64,000 bases of DNA from Clostridium sp. cel8 (GTDB taxonomy: Bacteria; Bacillota; Clostridia; Clostridiales; Clostridiaceae): positions 1 through 64,000 of the forward strand of contig NZ_JACGAG010000012.1 in assembly GCF_014050525.1 (NCBI RefSeq), in the 5' to 3' direction. The notes under the pieces are model-generated. The model worked only from the letters and a program-made list of their open reading frames with translations. It ran no database searches and was not told where the DNA came from. Below are positions 1-9,682 of the stretch, piece by piece. Within the stretch, counting starts at the first letter, position 1. Every line of letters begins with the position of its first letter. The position numbers were made by a program, and so were the translations under genes.

Positions 1-106
1 ATAAATTTTAGTGATAGAAAAAAATAGCCCTCATGGGGCTAGAAGAATGAAGGTCTTAGAGTTATGCTCAAGGCTATGATTGATGTATAATGAGGTGGAA
101 AATATA

Positions 107-994
107 ATGAAATATAACTTACAAGCCATATTTAGTATAAGTTTATTTAGTAAAGAATTGAGTATAGGCAAATTTTCTATATCAGAAGAGAAATTAGAAG
201 GCTTTTTTTATAGTATTATAAAAATAATTGTGATATTGATTTTGATGTATATCATAATAAAAGTTGGAGATATAATTATAAATAAATATATAAAAAGGCA
301 AAGCAAATTTAAAATATCTCTAAATGAAAAAAAATCTAAGACCATTGGAGCTATATTGAAAAGTGCGCTAAAATATTCTGTATATTTTTTTGGAATATTT
401 GCAATAATTTCAATAATATCTCCTACACTTACAATAAGCGGAATTACATTTGCAGGAATTGGAGGTGTTGCTTTAGGATTAGGAGCTCAAAATTTAATTA
501 AAGATGTAATAAATGGTTTCTTTATATTATTTGAAGATCAATTTTCTGTAGGTGATTATGTTGATATTGAAGATAAAAGTGGTATTATTGAAAGTTTTGA
601 ACTTAGAGTTACTAAATTAAGAGATTTTAATGGTGATCTACATATAATTCCAAATGGACTTATTACTAAAGTTACAAATCATTCAAGGGGAAATATGAGA
701 ATAATAGTTGATATAGATATTTCTTACAATGAAGATGTAAATTTAATTATATCCAAGATATCAGAGCTATGTGAAAAATTTTCAAAAGAAAATAAGGCTG
801 TTACAGAAGGACCTAGTGTTTATGGAGTAACTAATTTAAAAGATGGCGTTGCAACAATAAGAATCCTTGGGAAAACTAAACCTATGGAACAATTTGATTT
901 GGAGATAAAGTTAAGGCAGGAAATTATTGAAATGCTCAAGAAAAATAATATAAAAGTACCATATAAAAAAATTGAAATTATAAAGGGGGACTAA
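107..994 (+). CDS. Small-conductance mechanosensitive channel, MscS family
   Basis: This is a membrane protein of about 295 residues. A hydrophobic N-terminal half (roughly residues 40-135) holds probable membrane helices. It is followed by a glycine-rich pore-lining stretch (GIGGVALGLGAQNLIKD) and the MscS beta domain (FSVGDYVDIEDKSGIIE). These are the hallmarks of MscS channels, which release solutes on hypo-osmotic shock. I chose the ATG at 107 because GAGGTGG at 92-98 is correctly spaced from it; the ATG at 83 has no ribosome binding site. The gene sits directly before a DUF951 gene and the rpsF block, a common arrangement in clostridia. Confidence 0.88.
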   Translation: MKYNLQAIFSISLFSKELSIGKFSISEEKLEGFFYSIIKIIVILILMYIIIKVGDIIINKYIKRQSKFKISLNEKKSKTIGAILKSALKYSVYFFGIFAIISIISPTLTISGITFAGIGGVALGLGAQNLIKDVINGFFILFEDQFSVGDYVDIEDKSGIIESFELRVTKLRDFNGDLHIIPNGLITKVTNHSRGNMRIIVDIDISYNEDVNLIISKISELCEKFSKENKAVTEGPSVYGVTNLKDGVATIRILGKTKPMEQFDLEIKLRQEIIEMLKKNNIKVPYKKIEIIKGD

Positions 995-997
995 TAA

Positions 998-1225
998 TTG
1001 AGAAAATCTTTTTATATTGGTGATATAGTTGAAATGAAGAAAGGACATCCTTGTGGAAGTAATAATTGGGAAGTAATAAGACTTGGGGCAGATATTAAAA
1101 TAAGGTGTTTAGGTTGTGGAAGAATAGTTATGCTAACTAGAAGTAAATTTGAAAAGCGTGTAAAGAAAATTATAAAGCAAAATAAACCAGAAGAAAATGA
1201 AACAGAAAAAAGAATTGTTGATTAA
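998..1225 (+). CDS. DUF951 family small protein (YyzM-like)
   Basis: This 75-residue protein starts at TTG behind AAGGGGGA, three bases after the mscS-like gene, so the two are probably cotranscribed. The pattern MKKGHPCGSNNWEVIR followed by a CLGCGR pair of cysteines is characteristic of the DUF951/YyzM family. The CxxC and an earlier cysteine suggest metal or nucleic-acid binding, but no function is established. The C-terminus is lysine-rich and probably flexible. The family assignment is firm; the role is unknown. Confidence 0.82.
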   Translation: MRKSFYIGDIVEMKKGHPCGSNNWEVIRLGADIKIRCLGCGRIVMLTRSKFEKRVKKIIKQNKPEENETEKRIVD

Positions 1226-1259
1226 AATCGAATTATATGATAAAATAAAAACTTGTAAT

Positions 1260-1311
1260 CCCTGCTGTGAAATTATAAAAAATCACAGCCGTTAGTCCGA
1301 GGGGAGGAGGT
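1260..1311 (+). promoter_or_regulatory. Putative S6:S18-binding leader of the rpsF operon
   Basis: The RNA can form an inner helix GCTGTGA (1264-1270) with TCACAGC (1283-1289). This stacks on an outer helix CCCT (1260-1263) with AGGG (1300-1303), leaving a one-sided 3' bulge CGTTAGTCCG that carries a CCG. A hairpin with a large asymmetric CCG-containing bulge just before rpsF is the layout known for the S6:S18 autoregulatory element. The outer helix runs into the Shine-Dalgarno sequence GGAGGAGG, so binding could block translation. The assignment is by shape only and has not been covariance tested. Confidence 0.6.
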
Positions 1312-1320
1312 GAAGATTTA

Positions 1321-1611
1321 ATGAGAAAATATGAAACAATATTTATATTGAAGCCATCATTAGATGAGGAGAGCTTTAAGTCTAATGTTGAAAAGTTTAA
1401 AGATGTTATACAAAATGCCGGAGGAGTAATAGACAACGTTGATATTTGGGGTAAGAGAAAGCTTGCCTATGAAATAGATAAAGTTAACGAAGGATATTAT
1501 ACTTTGATAAATTTCAGTGCTGAACCTGAATTACCTAAAGAATTAGACAGAGTATTCAGAATTACAGATAGTGTTATAAGACATATAATTGTAAATGATG
1601 AAAAAAAATAG
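1321..1611 (+). CDS. rpsF: 30S ribosomal protein S6
   Basis: This 96-residue protein opens with MRKYETIFILKPSLDEE and contains WGKRKLAYEIDKVNEGYY, both diagnostic of bacterial S6. S6 pairs with S18 on the platform of the small ribosomal subunit. The gene follows a strong GGAGGAGGTG binding site and is first in the rpsF-ssb-rpsR operon. The operon order is conserved across Firmicutes, and a likely S6:S18 autoregulatory leader lies just upstream. Confidence 0.97.
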   Translation: MRKYETIFILKPSLDEESFKSNVEKFKDVIQNAGGVIDNVDIWGKRKLAYEIDKVNEGYYTLINFSAEPELPKELDRVFRITDSVIRHIIVNDEKK

Positions 1612-1623
1612 GTGGTGTTTTGG

Positions 1624-2088
1624 TTGAACAGAGTTGTTTTAATTGGAAGGTTAACTAAAGATCCTGAGTTGAAATTTACACCAGGAAATGGTACACCTGT
1701 TGCCACCTTTACATTAGCCGTTGATAGAAGATTTTCTAAATCGAAAGATGGACGAAAAGAAGCTGATTTTATACCTATTGTAATATGGGGTAAGCAGGCT
1801 GAATCTACAGTAAATTATATGAGCAAAGGTAAACTTGTAGGTATTGCTGGTAGAATTCAAACTGGTAGTTATGAAGCTAAAGACGGTACGAGAAGATATA
1901 CTACTGAAGTTGTTGCAGATGAAATTCAATTTTTGGAGTGGGGAGATAGAGTTCAAGGTTCATCAAGTAATATGATGTCTTCTCAATCTAATAATTTTAC
2001 AAATACTCAACAGATTAATAGAGATTTTAATGAGTCTGATTATGGAGATGATATAACTCCTGTAGATGATGGAGATATACCATTTTAA
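1624..2088 (+). CDS. ssb: Single-stranded DNA-binding protein
   Basis: This protein of about 154 residues has an OB fold that begins MNRVVLIGRLTKDPELK. A disordered Ser/Gln/Asn-rich linker follows, and the acidic tip DDGDIPF recruits replication and repair partners. I chose the TTG at 1624 because it yields the canonical MNRVVLIG start and lies eight bases after AGGTGG (1610-1615). The GTG at 1612 would overlap that binding site. It sits between rpsF and rpsR, as in most Firmicutes. Confidence 0.96.
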   Translation: MNRVVLIGRLTKDPELKFTPGNGTPVATFTLAVDRRFSKSKDGRKEADFIPIVIWGKQAESTVNYMSKGKLVGIAGRIQTGSYEAKDGTRRYTTEVVADEIQFLEWGDRVQGSSSNMMSSQSNNFTNTQQINRDFNESDYGDDITPVDDGDIPF

Positions 2089-2108
2089 TATGGTAAGGAG
2101 GGAAGTTT

Positions 2109-2366
2109 ATGGCAAACGGTAAGGATAATGGAAGAAAAAATTCAGGAAGAATGAGAAGATCAAAGAGAAAAGTTTGTGCATTTTGTGCAGACAAATCTGA
2201 ATCCATAGATTATAAAGATATAAATAAATTGAGAAAGTATGTTACTGAAAGAGGAAAAATTCTTCCAAGAAGAATTTCTGGTAACTGTGCTAAACATCAA
2301 AGAGAGCTTACTGAAGCTATAAAGAGAGCACGAAATATAGCTTTGTTACCATTTACAACAGAGTAA
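2109..2366 (+). CDS. rpsR: 30S ribosomal protein S18
   Basis: This 85-residue basic protein has the S18 signature [19 protein letters not shown] and ends [12 protein letters not shown]. It binds S6 on the small-subunit platform. The N-terminal extension carries two cysteines (CAFCADK), which suggests a zinc-binding (C+) variant, although the usual four-cysteine set is not complete. The gene follows AAGGAGGG and is the last gene of the operon, with a clear terminator at 2382-2420. Confidence 0.97.
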   Translation: MANGKDNGRKNSGRMRRSKRKVCAFCADKSESIDYKDINKLRKYVTERGKILPRRISGNCAKHQRELTEAIKRARNIALLPFTTE

Positions 2367-2381
2367 TAAAGTTGATTTATT

Positions 2382-2420
2382 AGGTCATTAGTGTGTATAC
2401 TAATGACCTTTATTTTTATA
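2382..2420 (+). terminator. Intrinsic terminator after rpsR
   Basis: A perfect ten-base stem pairs AGGTCATTAG (2382-2391) with CTAATGACCT (2400-2409) around an eight-base loop. It is followed by a T-rich tract. It ends the rpsF-ssb-rpsR operon. Confidence 0.9.
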
Positions 2421-2500
2421 ATAAAGTATAAATTGGGTATAATTAGTAATAGAAAGTTATATTTAATATTCTGGATTATATACAAATAAATGTATTTTTG

Positions 2501-2529
2501 TTGCATAAAGTTTGATAAATTATTAAAAT
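2501..2529 (+). promoter_or_regulatory. Probable sigma-A promoter for the 2560-9616 gene series
   Basis: TTGCAT (2501-2506) and TAAAAT (2524-2529) are 17 bases apart, about 30 bases before the MazG-like start. They lie just after the rpsR terminator, where a new transcript must begin. Confidence 0.5.
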
Positions 2530-2559
2530 AATAATAAAAGCTATAAGGGGATGATTGAT

Positions 2560-2874
2560 GTGAAAAAGGAAGATTTTAATATAATGCAAAATGTAAAAAT
2601 AATAGAAGAATTGAAAGCGGATCTTCTATGTACTATAGGAGATTTTTTTAAGCTACTTACAAAAGGAAGTAATGTAGCCCATGAAACTATATTAGAGTGT
2701 ATTTCCGGGGCAATAATAATACTATATTTATTGGCAAATAGATTAGGATATTCACATACTGCAGTAGATGAAACAATGAAAAAGAAATTAAAGATTGGTA
2801 TAATTGAAGAAGATGAAATTGAGAAAAGAGGAAAAGATCTTACTAAATTATATAATCATATTAAAGAAAGATAA
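2560..2874 (+). CDS. MazG-like family protein
   Basis: This is a small, mostly helical protein of about 104 residues. Its sequence (a KIIEELKADLLCTIGDFFKLL helix and a later LANRLGY stretch) matches the clostridial MazG-like family that sits before yybS. True MazG enzymes are nucleotide pyrophosphohydrolases with an ExxE/ExxD metal site; that motif is not evident here, so activity is doubtful. I prefer the GTG at 2560, nine bases after AAGGGG, to the ATG at 2551, which is only two bases away. Confidence 0.68.
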   Translation: MKKEDFNIMQNVKIIEELKADLLCTIGDFFKLLTKGSNVAHETILECISGAIIILYLLANRLGYSHTAVDETMKKKLKIGIIEEDEIEKRGKDLTKLYNHIKER

Positions 2875-2885
2875 TGGAGGTAAAA

Positions 2886-3875
2886 ATGCAAAATAGAAAT
2901 TATAATGCCAAATCTATAGTAGAAGCAGGACTAACAATAGCTCTTATAGTAGCTATTATGTTGGTTTGCACATATATACCGATTTTTTTTATGTTAACAA
3001 ATTTTATTCTTCCAATACCTATAGCAGTATTATATATTAGACAAAATTACAAAGTTGCTATAATTTCTGTACTTATAAGTATAGTTCTTATGACAATTTT
3101 CTATAATCCAGTAAGTGCTGTGACTTTAGGAATTCTTATTGGAGTAGTAGGGATTACTTTTGGATATTGTGTTAAAGATAAAAAGGATTTCTCAACTAGT
3201 ATGTTATTATTAACAGTAGCAGTTTTTATATCTACCATTGCTTATTTTTCAATATACATAAATATTATGACCAATAATGGAATTTATGGATTTGTAAGTG
3301 ATACTATAGTAAAGCCTTTAAAAGATTCAATGGCTATGAATAAAAGTTTATATGAAAAAATGGGAGTTGATAGTAGTCAATTAAATAGTATGGAAAGTAC
3401 TATAGCTTTATTTACACCAGAATACATAATGAGACTTATACCAGGAATGTTATTTATAGGATCAATTTTTAGTGCTTATTTAACTTATTTGATAGGTAAT
3501 AGTATACTTAAAAAGTTAAGATATGATATAGTACCTATAAGACCTTTTAAGAAAATATATATAGGCCCGAAAATTGGAGCAATAGTAGGAATTCTACTCG
3601 TTATAGGATTGATACTTAATAGAAAGAATATTGAATTAGCAAATTATTTTATAAATTCATCAGCTTTAATATTTCAATTTATATTTGTAATAGATGGATT
3701 GGCACTGGCATCATTTTACCTAAACCGTAAAACGCACATATCAAATAAAGTAATTACTATAATTTTAATATTTACTTTACTAATTAGATTCTATTTTATC
3801 TATATATTTTTAGGACTTGTAGATGCTATAGTTGATTTTAGAAAGTTAGATCCAACTAGAACATATAAAAAATAA
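2886..3875 (+). CDS. DUF2232 family membrane protein (YybS-like)
   Basis: This integral membrane protein of about 329 residues has seven or eight hydrophobic segments spread over its length. The N-terminal motif AKSIVEAGLTIALIVAIM and the position directly before gdpP identify it as DUF2232/YybS. Its fold resembles S-component-type transporters, but the substrate is unknown. The ATG at 2886 lies four bases after GGAGGT (2876-2881). Translation is probably coupled to the MazG-like gene, whose stop at 2872-2874 abuts this binding site. Confidence 0.85.
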   Translation: MQNRNYNAKSIVEAGLTIALIVAIMLVCTYIPIFFMLTNFILPIPIAVLYIRQNYKVAIISVLISIVLMTIFYNPVSAVTLGILIGVVGITFGYCVKDKKDFSTSMLLLTVAVFISTIAYFSIYINIMTNNGIYGFVSDTIVKPLKDSMAMNKSLYEKMGVDSSQLNSMESTIALFTPEYIMRLIPGMLFIGSIFSAYLTYLIGNSILKKLRYDIVPIRPFKKIYIGPKIGAIVGILLVIGLILNRKNIELANYFINSSALIFQFIFVIDGLALASFYLNRKTHISNKVITIILIFTLLIRFYFIYIFLGLVDAIVDFRKLDPTRTYKK

Positions 3876-3897
3876 TGGCAGGAGGTTTGCTTTCATT

Positions 3898-5877
3898 ATG
3901 GAAAGTGACGATAGTTATTTTATTAAAGATAATAAGATTTATATGATAATAATTGCCATGCTTATAATAGTTATATTATTATATGGGCATATATTTGTTG
4001 GACTTTTAGCTATAGCAATGTATTTACTTCTTGTAGTATATAATATAAAAAATACTAGGGAAAGAAAATATGAATGGAAAAAGTTTATTGAAAATTTTTC
4101 TTCAAAGTTAGATGTTGCAACTAGAAGTACACTTGTAAAATTACCATTTCCACTAGTTATAATAAAAAAGGATGGTAATGTGCTTTGGTATAATCAAAAG
4201 TTCTCAAATGCTATTGATGGAAAAGATGTACTAGGTACAAATATAAGTACTTTTATAAATAAATTTAATACTAGAAAACTTATAAATGAAGGTATATTTA
4301 AACGTATTAAATTAAATCACAGATATTATGATATATATAGTCATATAGTAAATACTTCAGAAAATGATAAGGATAAAATTATACTTTTGTATTTCTATGA
4401 TATAACTGACTTAGTTGCAACTTTAGAATCTATAAATGAGAAAAAGTGTACTGTCATGTTAATTGAAATAGATAATTTTGATGATGTATTGAAGAGTGTT
4501 TCAGAAAGTGATAGACCATTTATAATAGCAGAAGTAGAGAAAGTTATAAATATGTATGCTCAGGAATTAAAAGCTATGGTTAGAAAATATGAACCAAATA
4601 AATATATACTTTCAGTGGAAAATAAGTATATAAATGAACAGATGAAGAAAAAGTTTGAGATACTTGACACTGTTAGAAATATAAAAGTAGGAAATAAATT
4701 GTCAATGACTCTTAGTATAGGAGTGGGACGAGGAGGAGATAATCCCTTTGAGAATGAAAAATATTCAGTTTCTGCAAAAGAACTTGCTTTAAGCAGAGGT
4801 GGGGATCAAGCTGTTGTAAAAAGTTCGGATAAACTCTTATTCTATGGTGGTACAACAAAAGAGGTAGAAAAGAGAACTAAAGTGAAAGCTAGGGTAATAG
4901 CACATGCTCTTGTTGATATAGTTAACGACAGCGATAAAGTCTTTATAATGGGACATAAAAAGCCAGATATAGATTGTCTTGGATCATCTATAGGTATTTG
5001 TAATATAGTAAGAAGCTTAAAAAAAGAATGTAATATAATATTAGATGACGTAAATTTAAGTATAAAGCCTATATTTAGTAAGATAAAAGATGATTCAGAT
5101 TATAAAAATACATTTATTCACGAGAAGGATTGTATCGATAAGATAGATAAGAATAGTCTTTTAATAATTGTAGATGTACACAGCAAAAGTTATGTTCAAG
5201 ACATGAAATTGGTTGAAAAGTTTGATAGAATAGTTATTATAGATCATCATAGGAGAGCACCTGATTTTATAGAAGAGAATCTTTTAAGTTATATTGAACC
5301 ATACGCATCATCAACATCTGAAATGGTTACTGAGATGTTGCCATATATTATAGATAATCCAAAATTAAAAGTTATAGAAGCAGAAGCGCTTCTTGCAGGT
5401 ATATGTGTTGATACAAAGAACTTTTATTTTAAAACTGGTGCAAGAACTTTTGAAGCTGCATCATTTTTAAGAAGATTGGGAGCAGATACTATTGATATAA
5501 AAAAATTTTTTTCCTATGATTTAAACACATATTTGGATAAATCAGAAATAATACGTTCAGCTAAAATTTATAATAATATTGCAATAGCCGTATGTCCTGA
5601 TAAGATAAAGGATACTGTTCTAGCAGCACAAGTAGCAGATGAATTATTAAATTTTACATCTATTAAAGCATCATTTGTTCTTATTAAAATAAAAGATGAA
5701 ATATTTATAAGTGGAAGGTCACTTGGAGATGTAAATGTCCAAATTATACTTGAATCACTAGGTGGAGGAGGACATATGACAATGGCAGGTACAAGGTTAA
5801 TATCTTCTAGTATAGAAGATGTTTTACAAAAATTGAAAGTAGCTATTGATAAGTATATTGAGGAGGTACGAAAATAA
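3898..5877 (+). CDS. gdpP: Cyclic-di-AMP phosphodiesterase GdpP (YybT)
   Basis: This 659-residue membrane enzyme hydrolyses c-di-AMP, a signal that controls osmolyte uptake and wall homeostasis. Two N-terminal membrane helices (about 13-50) are followed by a PAS-like region and a degenerate GGDEF domain ([14 protein letters not shown]). The DHH phosphoesterase domain has GHKKPDIDC near 352 and DHH at 449-451. A DHHA1 domain follows with GGGGH at 622-626. All catalytic motifs look intact. Its stop codon overlaps the rplI start (TAATG), the usual coupling in Firmicutes. Confidence 0.95.
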   Translation: MESDDSYFIKDNKIYMIIIAMLIIVILLYGHIFVGLLAIAMYLLLVVYNIKNTRERKYEWKKFIENFSSKLDVATRSTLVKLPFPLVIIKKDGNVLWYNQKFSNAIDGKDVLGTNISTFINKFNTRKLINEGIFKRIKLNHRYYDIYSHIVNTSENDKDKIILLYFYDITDLVATLESINEKKCTVMLIEIDNFDDVLKSVSESDRPFIIAEVEKVINMYAQELKAMVRKYEPNKYILSVENKYINEQMKKKFEILDTVRNIKVGNKLSMTLSIGVGRGGDNPFENEKYSVSAKELALSRGGDQAVVKSSDKLLFYGGTTKEVEKRTKVKARVIAHALVDIVNDSDKVFIMGHKKPDIDCLGSSIGICNIVRSLKKECNIILDDVNLSIKPIFSKIKDDSDYKNTFIHEKDCIDKIDKNSLLIIVDVHSKSYVQDMKLVEKFDRIVIIDHHRRAPDFIEENLLSYIEPYASSTSEMVTEMLPYIIDNPKLKVIEAEALLAGICVDTKNFYFKTGARTFEAASFLRRLGADTIDIKKFFSYDLNTYLDKSEIIRSAKIYNNIAIAVCPDKIKDTVLAAQVADELLNFTSIKASFVLIKIKDEIFISGRSLGDVNVQIILESLGGGGHMTMAGTRLISSSIEDVLQKLKVAIDKYIEEVRK

Positions 5878-6320
5878 TGAAAGTTATATTGATTAAGAAT
5901 GTAAAATCCTTAGGTAAGAAAGGTGAAGTAGTTAACGTTTCAGATGGTTATGCTAGAAATTTTTTATTGCCAAGAGGATATGCTAAAGAAGCGAATGATG
6001 TAAATATTCACATATTGAACAATAAAAAGGAAGCAGAGAGAAAGCAAAAACTAGAGGAAATAGAAGCTGCTCAAAAATTAGCAAATAGTTTAAAAGGAAA
6101 AGAGATAAGGCTACAAGTTAAGTGTGGGGAAAACGGAAAACTATTTGGAGCTATAACAGGAAAAGATATTGCAGATAAATTGAATAAGGAATTTAATATA
6201 AAAGTTGATAAGAAAAAAATAGTTATGGATAATATAAAGAGTATTGGGAAATATGATGTTGAAGTGAAGTTATATCCAGAAATATCTTCTAAGATAAAAG
6301 TAGTGATTGAGGAAAAATAA
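5877..6320 (+). CDS. rplI: 50S ribosomal protein L9
   Basis: This 147-residue protein begins [19 protein letters not shown] and carries the L9 signature [16 protein letters not shown]. The N-terminal RNA-binding domain, the long connecting helix rich in Glu and Lys (about 40-75) and the C-terminal domain are all present. L9 binds 23S rRNA near the L1 stalk. The start overlaps the gdpP stop by one base. The neighbours lonC and dnaB follow closely. Confidence 0.97.
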   Translation: MKVILIKNVKSLGKKGEVVNVSDGYARNFLLPRGYAKEANDVNIHILNNKKEAERKQKLEEIEAAQKLANSLKGKEIRLQVKCGENGKLFGAITGKDIADKLNKEFNIKVDKKKIVMDNIKSIGKYDVEVKLYPEISSKIKVVIEEK

Positions 6321-6332
6321 GGAGGAAAATTG

Positions 6333-8243
6333 GTGAAAGTAGAATCAATTGATGGATTAAATAAAGATATAGAAGAAGAAAGCGTGCCGCTTAAGAGTCA
6401 AGTTAATATGCTGTACGATATAATGAAGCAAGCAATTAATGAAAGATTAATAAGATCTAGAATTTCTGTGTATAAGCTTGAAAATTATATAAATAGCAGC
6501 AATATATATAAAAAATTATATGCAATAAATAAAATTGTAAGTAATGGGAATGGAATTAAAAAAGTACCTGATAGTTCTAATGTTAATGATGCTTTGGAAG
6601 ATACTGATAAATGGCTTGCTGATATTTTGACAAGAACATATGTGAAAAAGAAAATTGAACAACAAGTAGAATCAAATCTTGCAGAGAGGCAAGATAAATA
6701 TATGGATGAGGTTAGGCTTAGTATAATAAAAAAGCACAAAGGTGCCGAAAATGCTAAAACTTTAAAAAAGTATAATGAGTTGCAAATGTTGGATTCAAAG
6801 CGACTAAATAAGAACATACAGGAACTTTTAAGACCAGAGTCCTTTGATGAAATTGTAGGACAAAAAAGAGCTATTCAATCTATACTGTCAAAAATAGCTT
6901 CACCATATCCACAACATATAATTCTTTATGGACCACCAGGAGTAGGTAAGACTACAGCAGCTAGAATTGCACTTGAAGAAGCTAAAAAATTAAAATATAC
7001 TCCTTTTGATAAAAATGCAAAATTCGTAGAAGTTGATGGTACTACACTTAGATGGGATCCTAGAGAGATTACAAATCCACTTTTAGGATCTGTACATGAT
7101 CCAATATATCAGGGATCTAAAAAGGACTTAGCTGAAACTGGAATACCTGAGCCTAAATTAGGTCTTGTAACAGAGGCACATGGTGGAGTTTTGTTTATTG
7201 ATGAAATAGGTGAATTAGATGAAATGCTCCAAAATAAACTTTTAAAAGTTTTGGAGGATAAAAGAGTTGAGTTTTCATCATCATATTATGACCCGGATGA
7301 TGAAAATATACCTAAATATGTAAAATACCTTTTTGAAAAAGGAGCACCAGCTGATTTTATACTTATAGGTGCAACTACAAGAGAGCCTAGTGAAATAAAT
7401 CCAGCACTTAGATCTAGGTGTACAGAAGTTTACTTTGAGCCGCTTAGTATTTCTGATATACAACTTATTGTAAAAAATGCTGCACAAAAACTAAAAATAG
7501 AGTTGGAAGATGGTGTTGCAGAACTTATAAGCAATTATACTATAGAAGGTAGAAAAGCTATCAATATATTATCTGATGTTTATGGATATGTTTTGTATAA
7601 AAGGAGTTTAAATAGTGATTCAGTAAATATTGATAATATAAAGATATCTTTAGAGGACTTAAATAAAGTTATATCAATAGGAAGACTTGTACCATTTGAA
7701 AATTTACATCCAGATAAAAAATATGAAGTTGGACATATTTATGGATTAGGTGTAAGTGGATATATTGGATCTACTATAGAAATAGAGGCAGTTGCCTTTC
7801 CTGCAAAAGAAAGGGGAAAGGGAAAAATAAGATTCAATGATACAGCTGGAAGTATGGCAAAGGATTCTGTATTTAATGCTGCTTCTGTAATAAGAAGAGT
7901 AACTGATAAAGATATAGGAGATTATGATATACATGTAAATGTAATAGGCGGTGGAAGGATAGATGGACCATCTGCTGGAGCTGCAATAACCATTTGTATT
8001 ATAAGTTCAATTTTAAATAAGCCTTTAAGACAGGATATGGCTATAACTGGTGAAATATCTTTAAGAGGAAATATAAAACCTGTTGGAGGAATATTTGAAA
8101 AAGTCTATGGGGCAAGACGAAAGGGAATAAAACTCATAGCTTTGCCAAAGGAGAATTTGAAAGAAGTTCCTGTTGATATTGATGACATAGAGGTAAAACC
8201 TGTGGCTAATATTGATGAACTAATGGATATAGTTTTTAAATAG
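6333..8243 (+). CDS. lonC: ATP-dependent protease LonC, spore-associated Lon family
   Basis: This 636-residue AAA+ serine protease lacks the LonA N-terminal domain. A helical N-terminal region (about 1-160) precedes the Walker A GPPGVGKT (200-207) and the Walker B VLFIDEIGE. A C-terminal Lon protease domain has the catalytic Ser near 547 in DGPSAGAA and the Lys near 590 in GGIFEKV. Members occur in a subset of endospore formers and are thought to act in sporulation. I chose GTG 6333 over TTG 6330 because it is better spaced from GGAGGA. Confidence 0.9.
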   Translation: MKVESIDGLNKDIEEESVPLKSQVNMLYDIMKQAINERLIRSRISVYKLENYINSSNIYKKLYAINKIVSNGNGIKKVPDSSNVNDALEDTDKWLADILTRTYVKKKIEQQVESNLAERQDKYMDEVRLSIIKKHKGAENAKTLKKYNELQMLDSKRLNKNIQELLRPESFDEIVGQKRAIQSILSKIASPYPQHIILYGPPGVGKTTAARIALEEAKKLKYTPFDKNAKFVEVDGTTLRWDPREITNPLLGSVHDPIYQGSKKDLAETGIPEPKLGLVTEAHGGVLFIDEIGELDEMLQNKLLKVLEDKRVEFSSSYYDPDDENIPKYVKYLFEKGAPADFILIGATTREPSEINPALRSRCTEVYFEPLSISDIQLIVKNAAQKLKIELEDGVAELISNYTIEGRKAINILSDVYGYVLYKRSLNSDSVNIDNIKISLEDLNKVISIGRLVPFENLHPDKKYEVGHIYGLGVSGYIGSTIEIEAVAFPAKERGKGKIRFNDTAGSMAKDSVFNAASVIRRVTDKDIGDYDIHVNVIGGGRIDGPSAGAAITICIISSILNKPLRQDMAITGEISLRGNIKPVGGIFEKVYGARRKGIKLIALPKENLKEVPVDIDDIEVKPVANIDELMDIVFK

Positions 8244-8278
8244 TCTTTGATTAATAAAACTTAGGAGAGATGGTTTTT

Positions 8279-9616
8279 ATGGATGGACCTTTGAAGAGTA
8301 TGCCTCACAATATAGAAGCAGAGCAAAGTGTAATTGGGTCTATGCTTATAGATAAGGCTTCTATAGCACAGGTTATGGAAACTTTGAAACCTGATGATTT
8401 TTATAAAGATGCTCACAAGACTATATTTGAATCAATATTAAATCTATATCAGAAGGATATAGCAGTAGATATAATAACCTTGGCCGAGGACTTAAAGTCT
8501 AAAAATAAACTGGAGTCTGCAGGCGGAATAACATATATAAGTGAACTTGGAGGATCCGTTATTTCTACTGCTAATCTACAGTCCTATATTAAAATTGTTA
8601 AGGATAAATCTACACTTAGAAAGCTCATAAGGTCATGTACTGTTGTAATAGAGGAAAGCTACAAAAATCAAGATGATGTAACTGGAGTTATTGATTTAGC
8701 GGAAAAATCTATATTTGATTTATCAAATGATAGAAATACTTCTGATTTTGAACCAATGAATGCTGTATTAGAAAGAGGATTTTTAGAAATAGAGAGATTG
8801 TTTAACAATAAAGGTCAGACTACAGGAATTTCATCTGGATTTAGAGAGTTAGATGCTAAAACTTCAGGATTTCAAAAGGGAGATATGATACTTGTGGCAG
8901 CAAGGCCATCTATGGGGAAAACTACTTTTGCCTTGAATATAGCAGAATATGCTGCATTAAGGGAAGGAAAAAAGGTAGCTATTTTTTCACTTGAAATGTC
9001 TAAAGAACAGTTAGCCTATAAGTTGCTTTGTTCTGAAGCTCATGTTGATATGTTAAATTTGAGAACAGGAAATTTAAGTGACAAAGATTGGGAAAACATT
9101 GCAAGAGCATCAGGGCCTCTTGCAGCAGCAAATATATTTATAGATGATACTGCAGCTATATCTGTTATGGAAATGAGATCGAAATGTAGAAGAATTAAGA
9201 TAGAACACGGTATAGATTTAGTAATAATAGATTATCTTCAATTAATGAGAGGCGGAAGAGGATCAGAAAATAGACAGCAGGAGGTTTCCGAAATATCTAG
9301 GTCAATTAAAGCATTAGCTAAGGAAATTCAATGTCCAATTATCGCATTATCACAGTTATCACGTGCTCCAGAGGCAAGGACAGATCATAGACCTATGTTA
9401 TCGGATCTTAGAGAGTCAGGATCTATAGAACAAGATGCTGATATTGTAATGTTTTTATATAGAGATGAATATTATGATAAGGAAACAGAAGATAAAAATG
9501 TAGCAGAATGTATTATTGCAAAGCAAAGGAATGGTCCTACTGGAACAGTAAAATTGGCTTGGCTTGGTCAATTTAGTAAATTTGGAAATTTAGATGTAGT
9601 ACATCAAGAATATTAA
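8279..9616 (+). CDS. dnaB: Replicative DNA helicase
   Basis: This is a hexameric helicase of about 445 residues that unwinds DNA at the replication fork. The N-terminal domain begins PHNIEAEQSVIGSML. The RecA-like domain has Walker A ARPSMGKTT, Walker B VIIDYLQLM and the arginine-rich DLRESGSIEQDADIV segment. The ATG at 8279 is nine bases after AGGAGAG. In Bacillus this gene (called dnaC there) is followed by purA, but here purA lies 20 kb further on. Confidence 0.96.
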   Translation: MDGPLKSMPHNIEAEQSVIGSMLIDKASIAQVMETLKPDDFYKDAHKTIFESILNLYQKDIAVDIITLAEDLKSKNKLESAGGITYISELGGSVISTANLQSYIKIVKDKSTLRKLIRSCTVVIEESYKNQDDVTGVIDLAEKSIFDLSNDRNTSDFEPMNAVLERGFLEIERLFNNKGQTTGISSGFRELDAKTSGFQKGDMILVAARPSMGKTTFALNIAEYAALREGKKVAIFSLEMSKEQLAYKLLCSEAHVDMLNLRTGNLSDKDWENIARASGPLAAANIFIDDTAAISVMEMRSKCRRIKIEHGIDLVIIDYLQLMRGGRGSENRQQEVSEISRSIKALAKEIQCPIIALSQLSRAPEARTDHRPMLSDLRESGSIEQDADIVMFLYRDEYYDKETEDKNVAECIIAKQRNGPTGTVKLAWLGQFSKFGNLDVVHQEY

Positions 9617-9625
9617 AATTATAAT

Positions 9626-9672
9626 AAAATACGATACTGTCTAAAACTTATGGCAGTACCGTATTTTAAAAA
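9626..9672. terminator. Bidirectional terminator between dnaB and hsp18
   Basis: AAAATACG (9626-9633) pairs with CGTATTTT (9660-9667), and TACTG with CAGTA lies inside with one mismatch. Runs of A and T flank the hairpin on both sides, so it can serve both converging genes. Confidence 0.78.
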
Positions 9673-9682
9673 GATTATATTT

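Noticed and set aside
1-106. Possible end of an upstream gene (INFSDRKK then stop at 25-27) and a small hairpin AGCCC/GGGCT at 28-43
   Set aside because: Only eight codons are visible and all other frames also stop early, so no gene can be named. The hairpin has no T tract.
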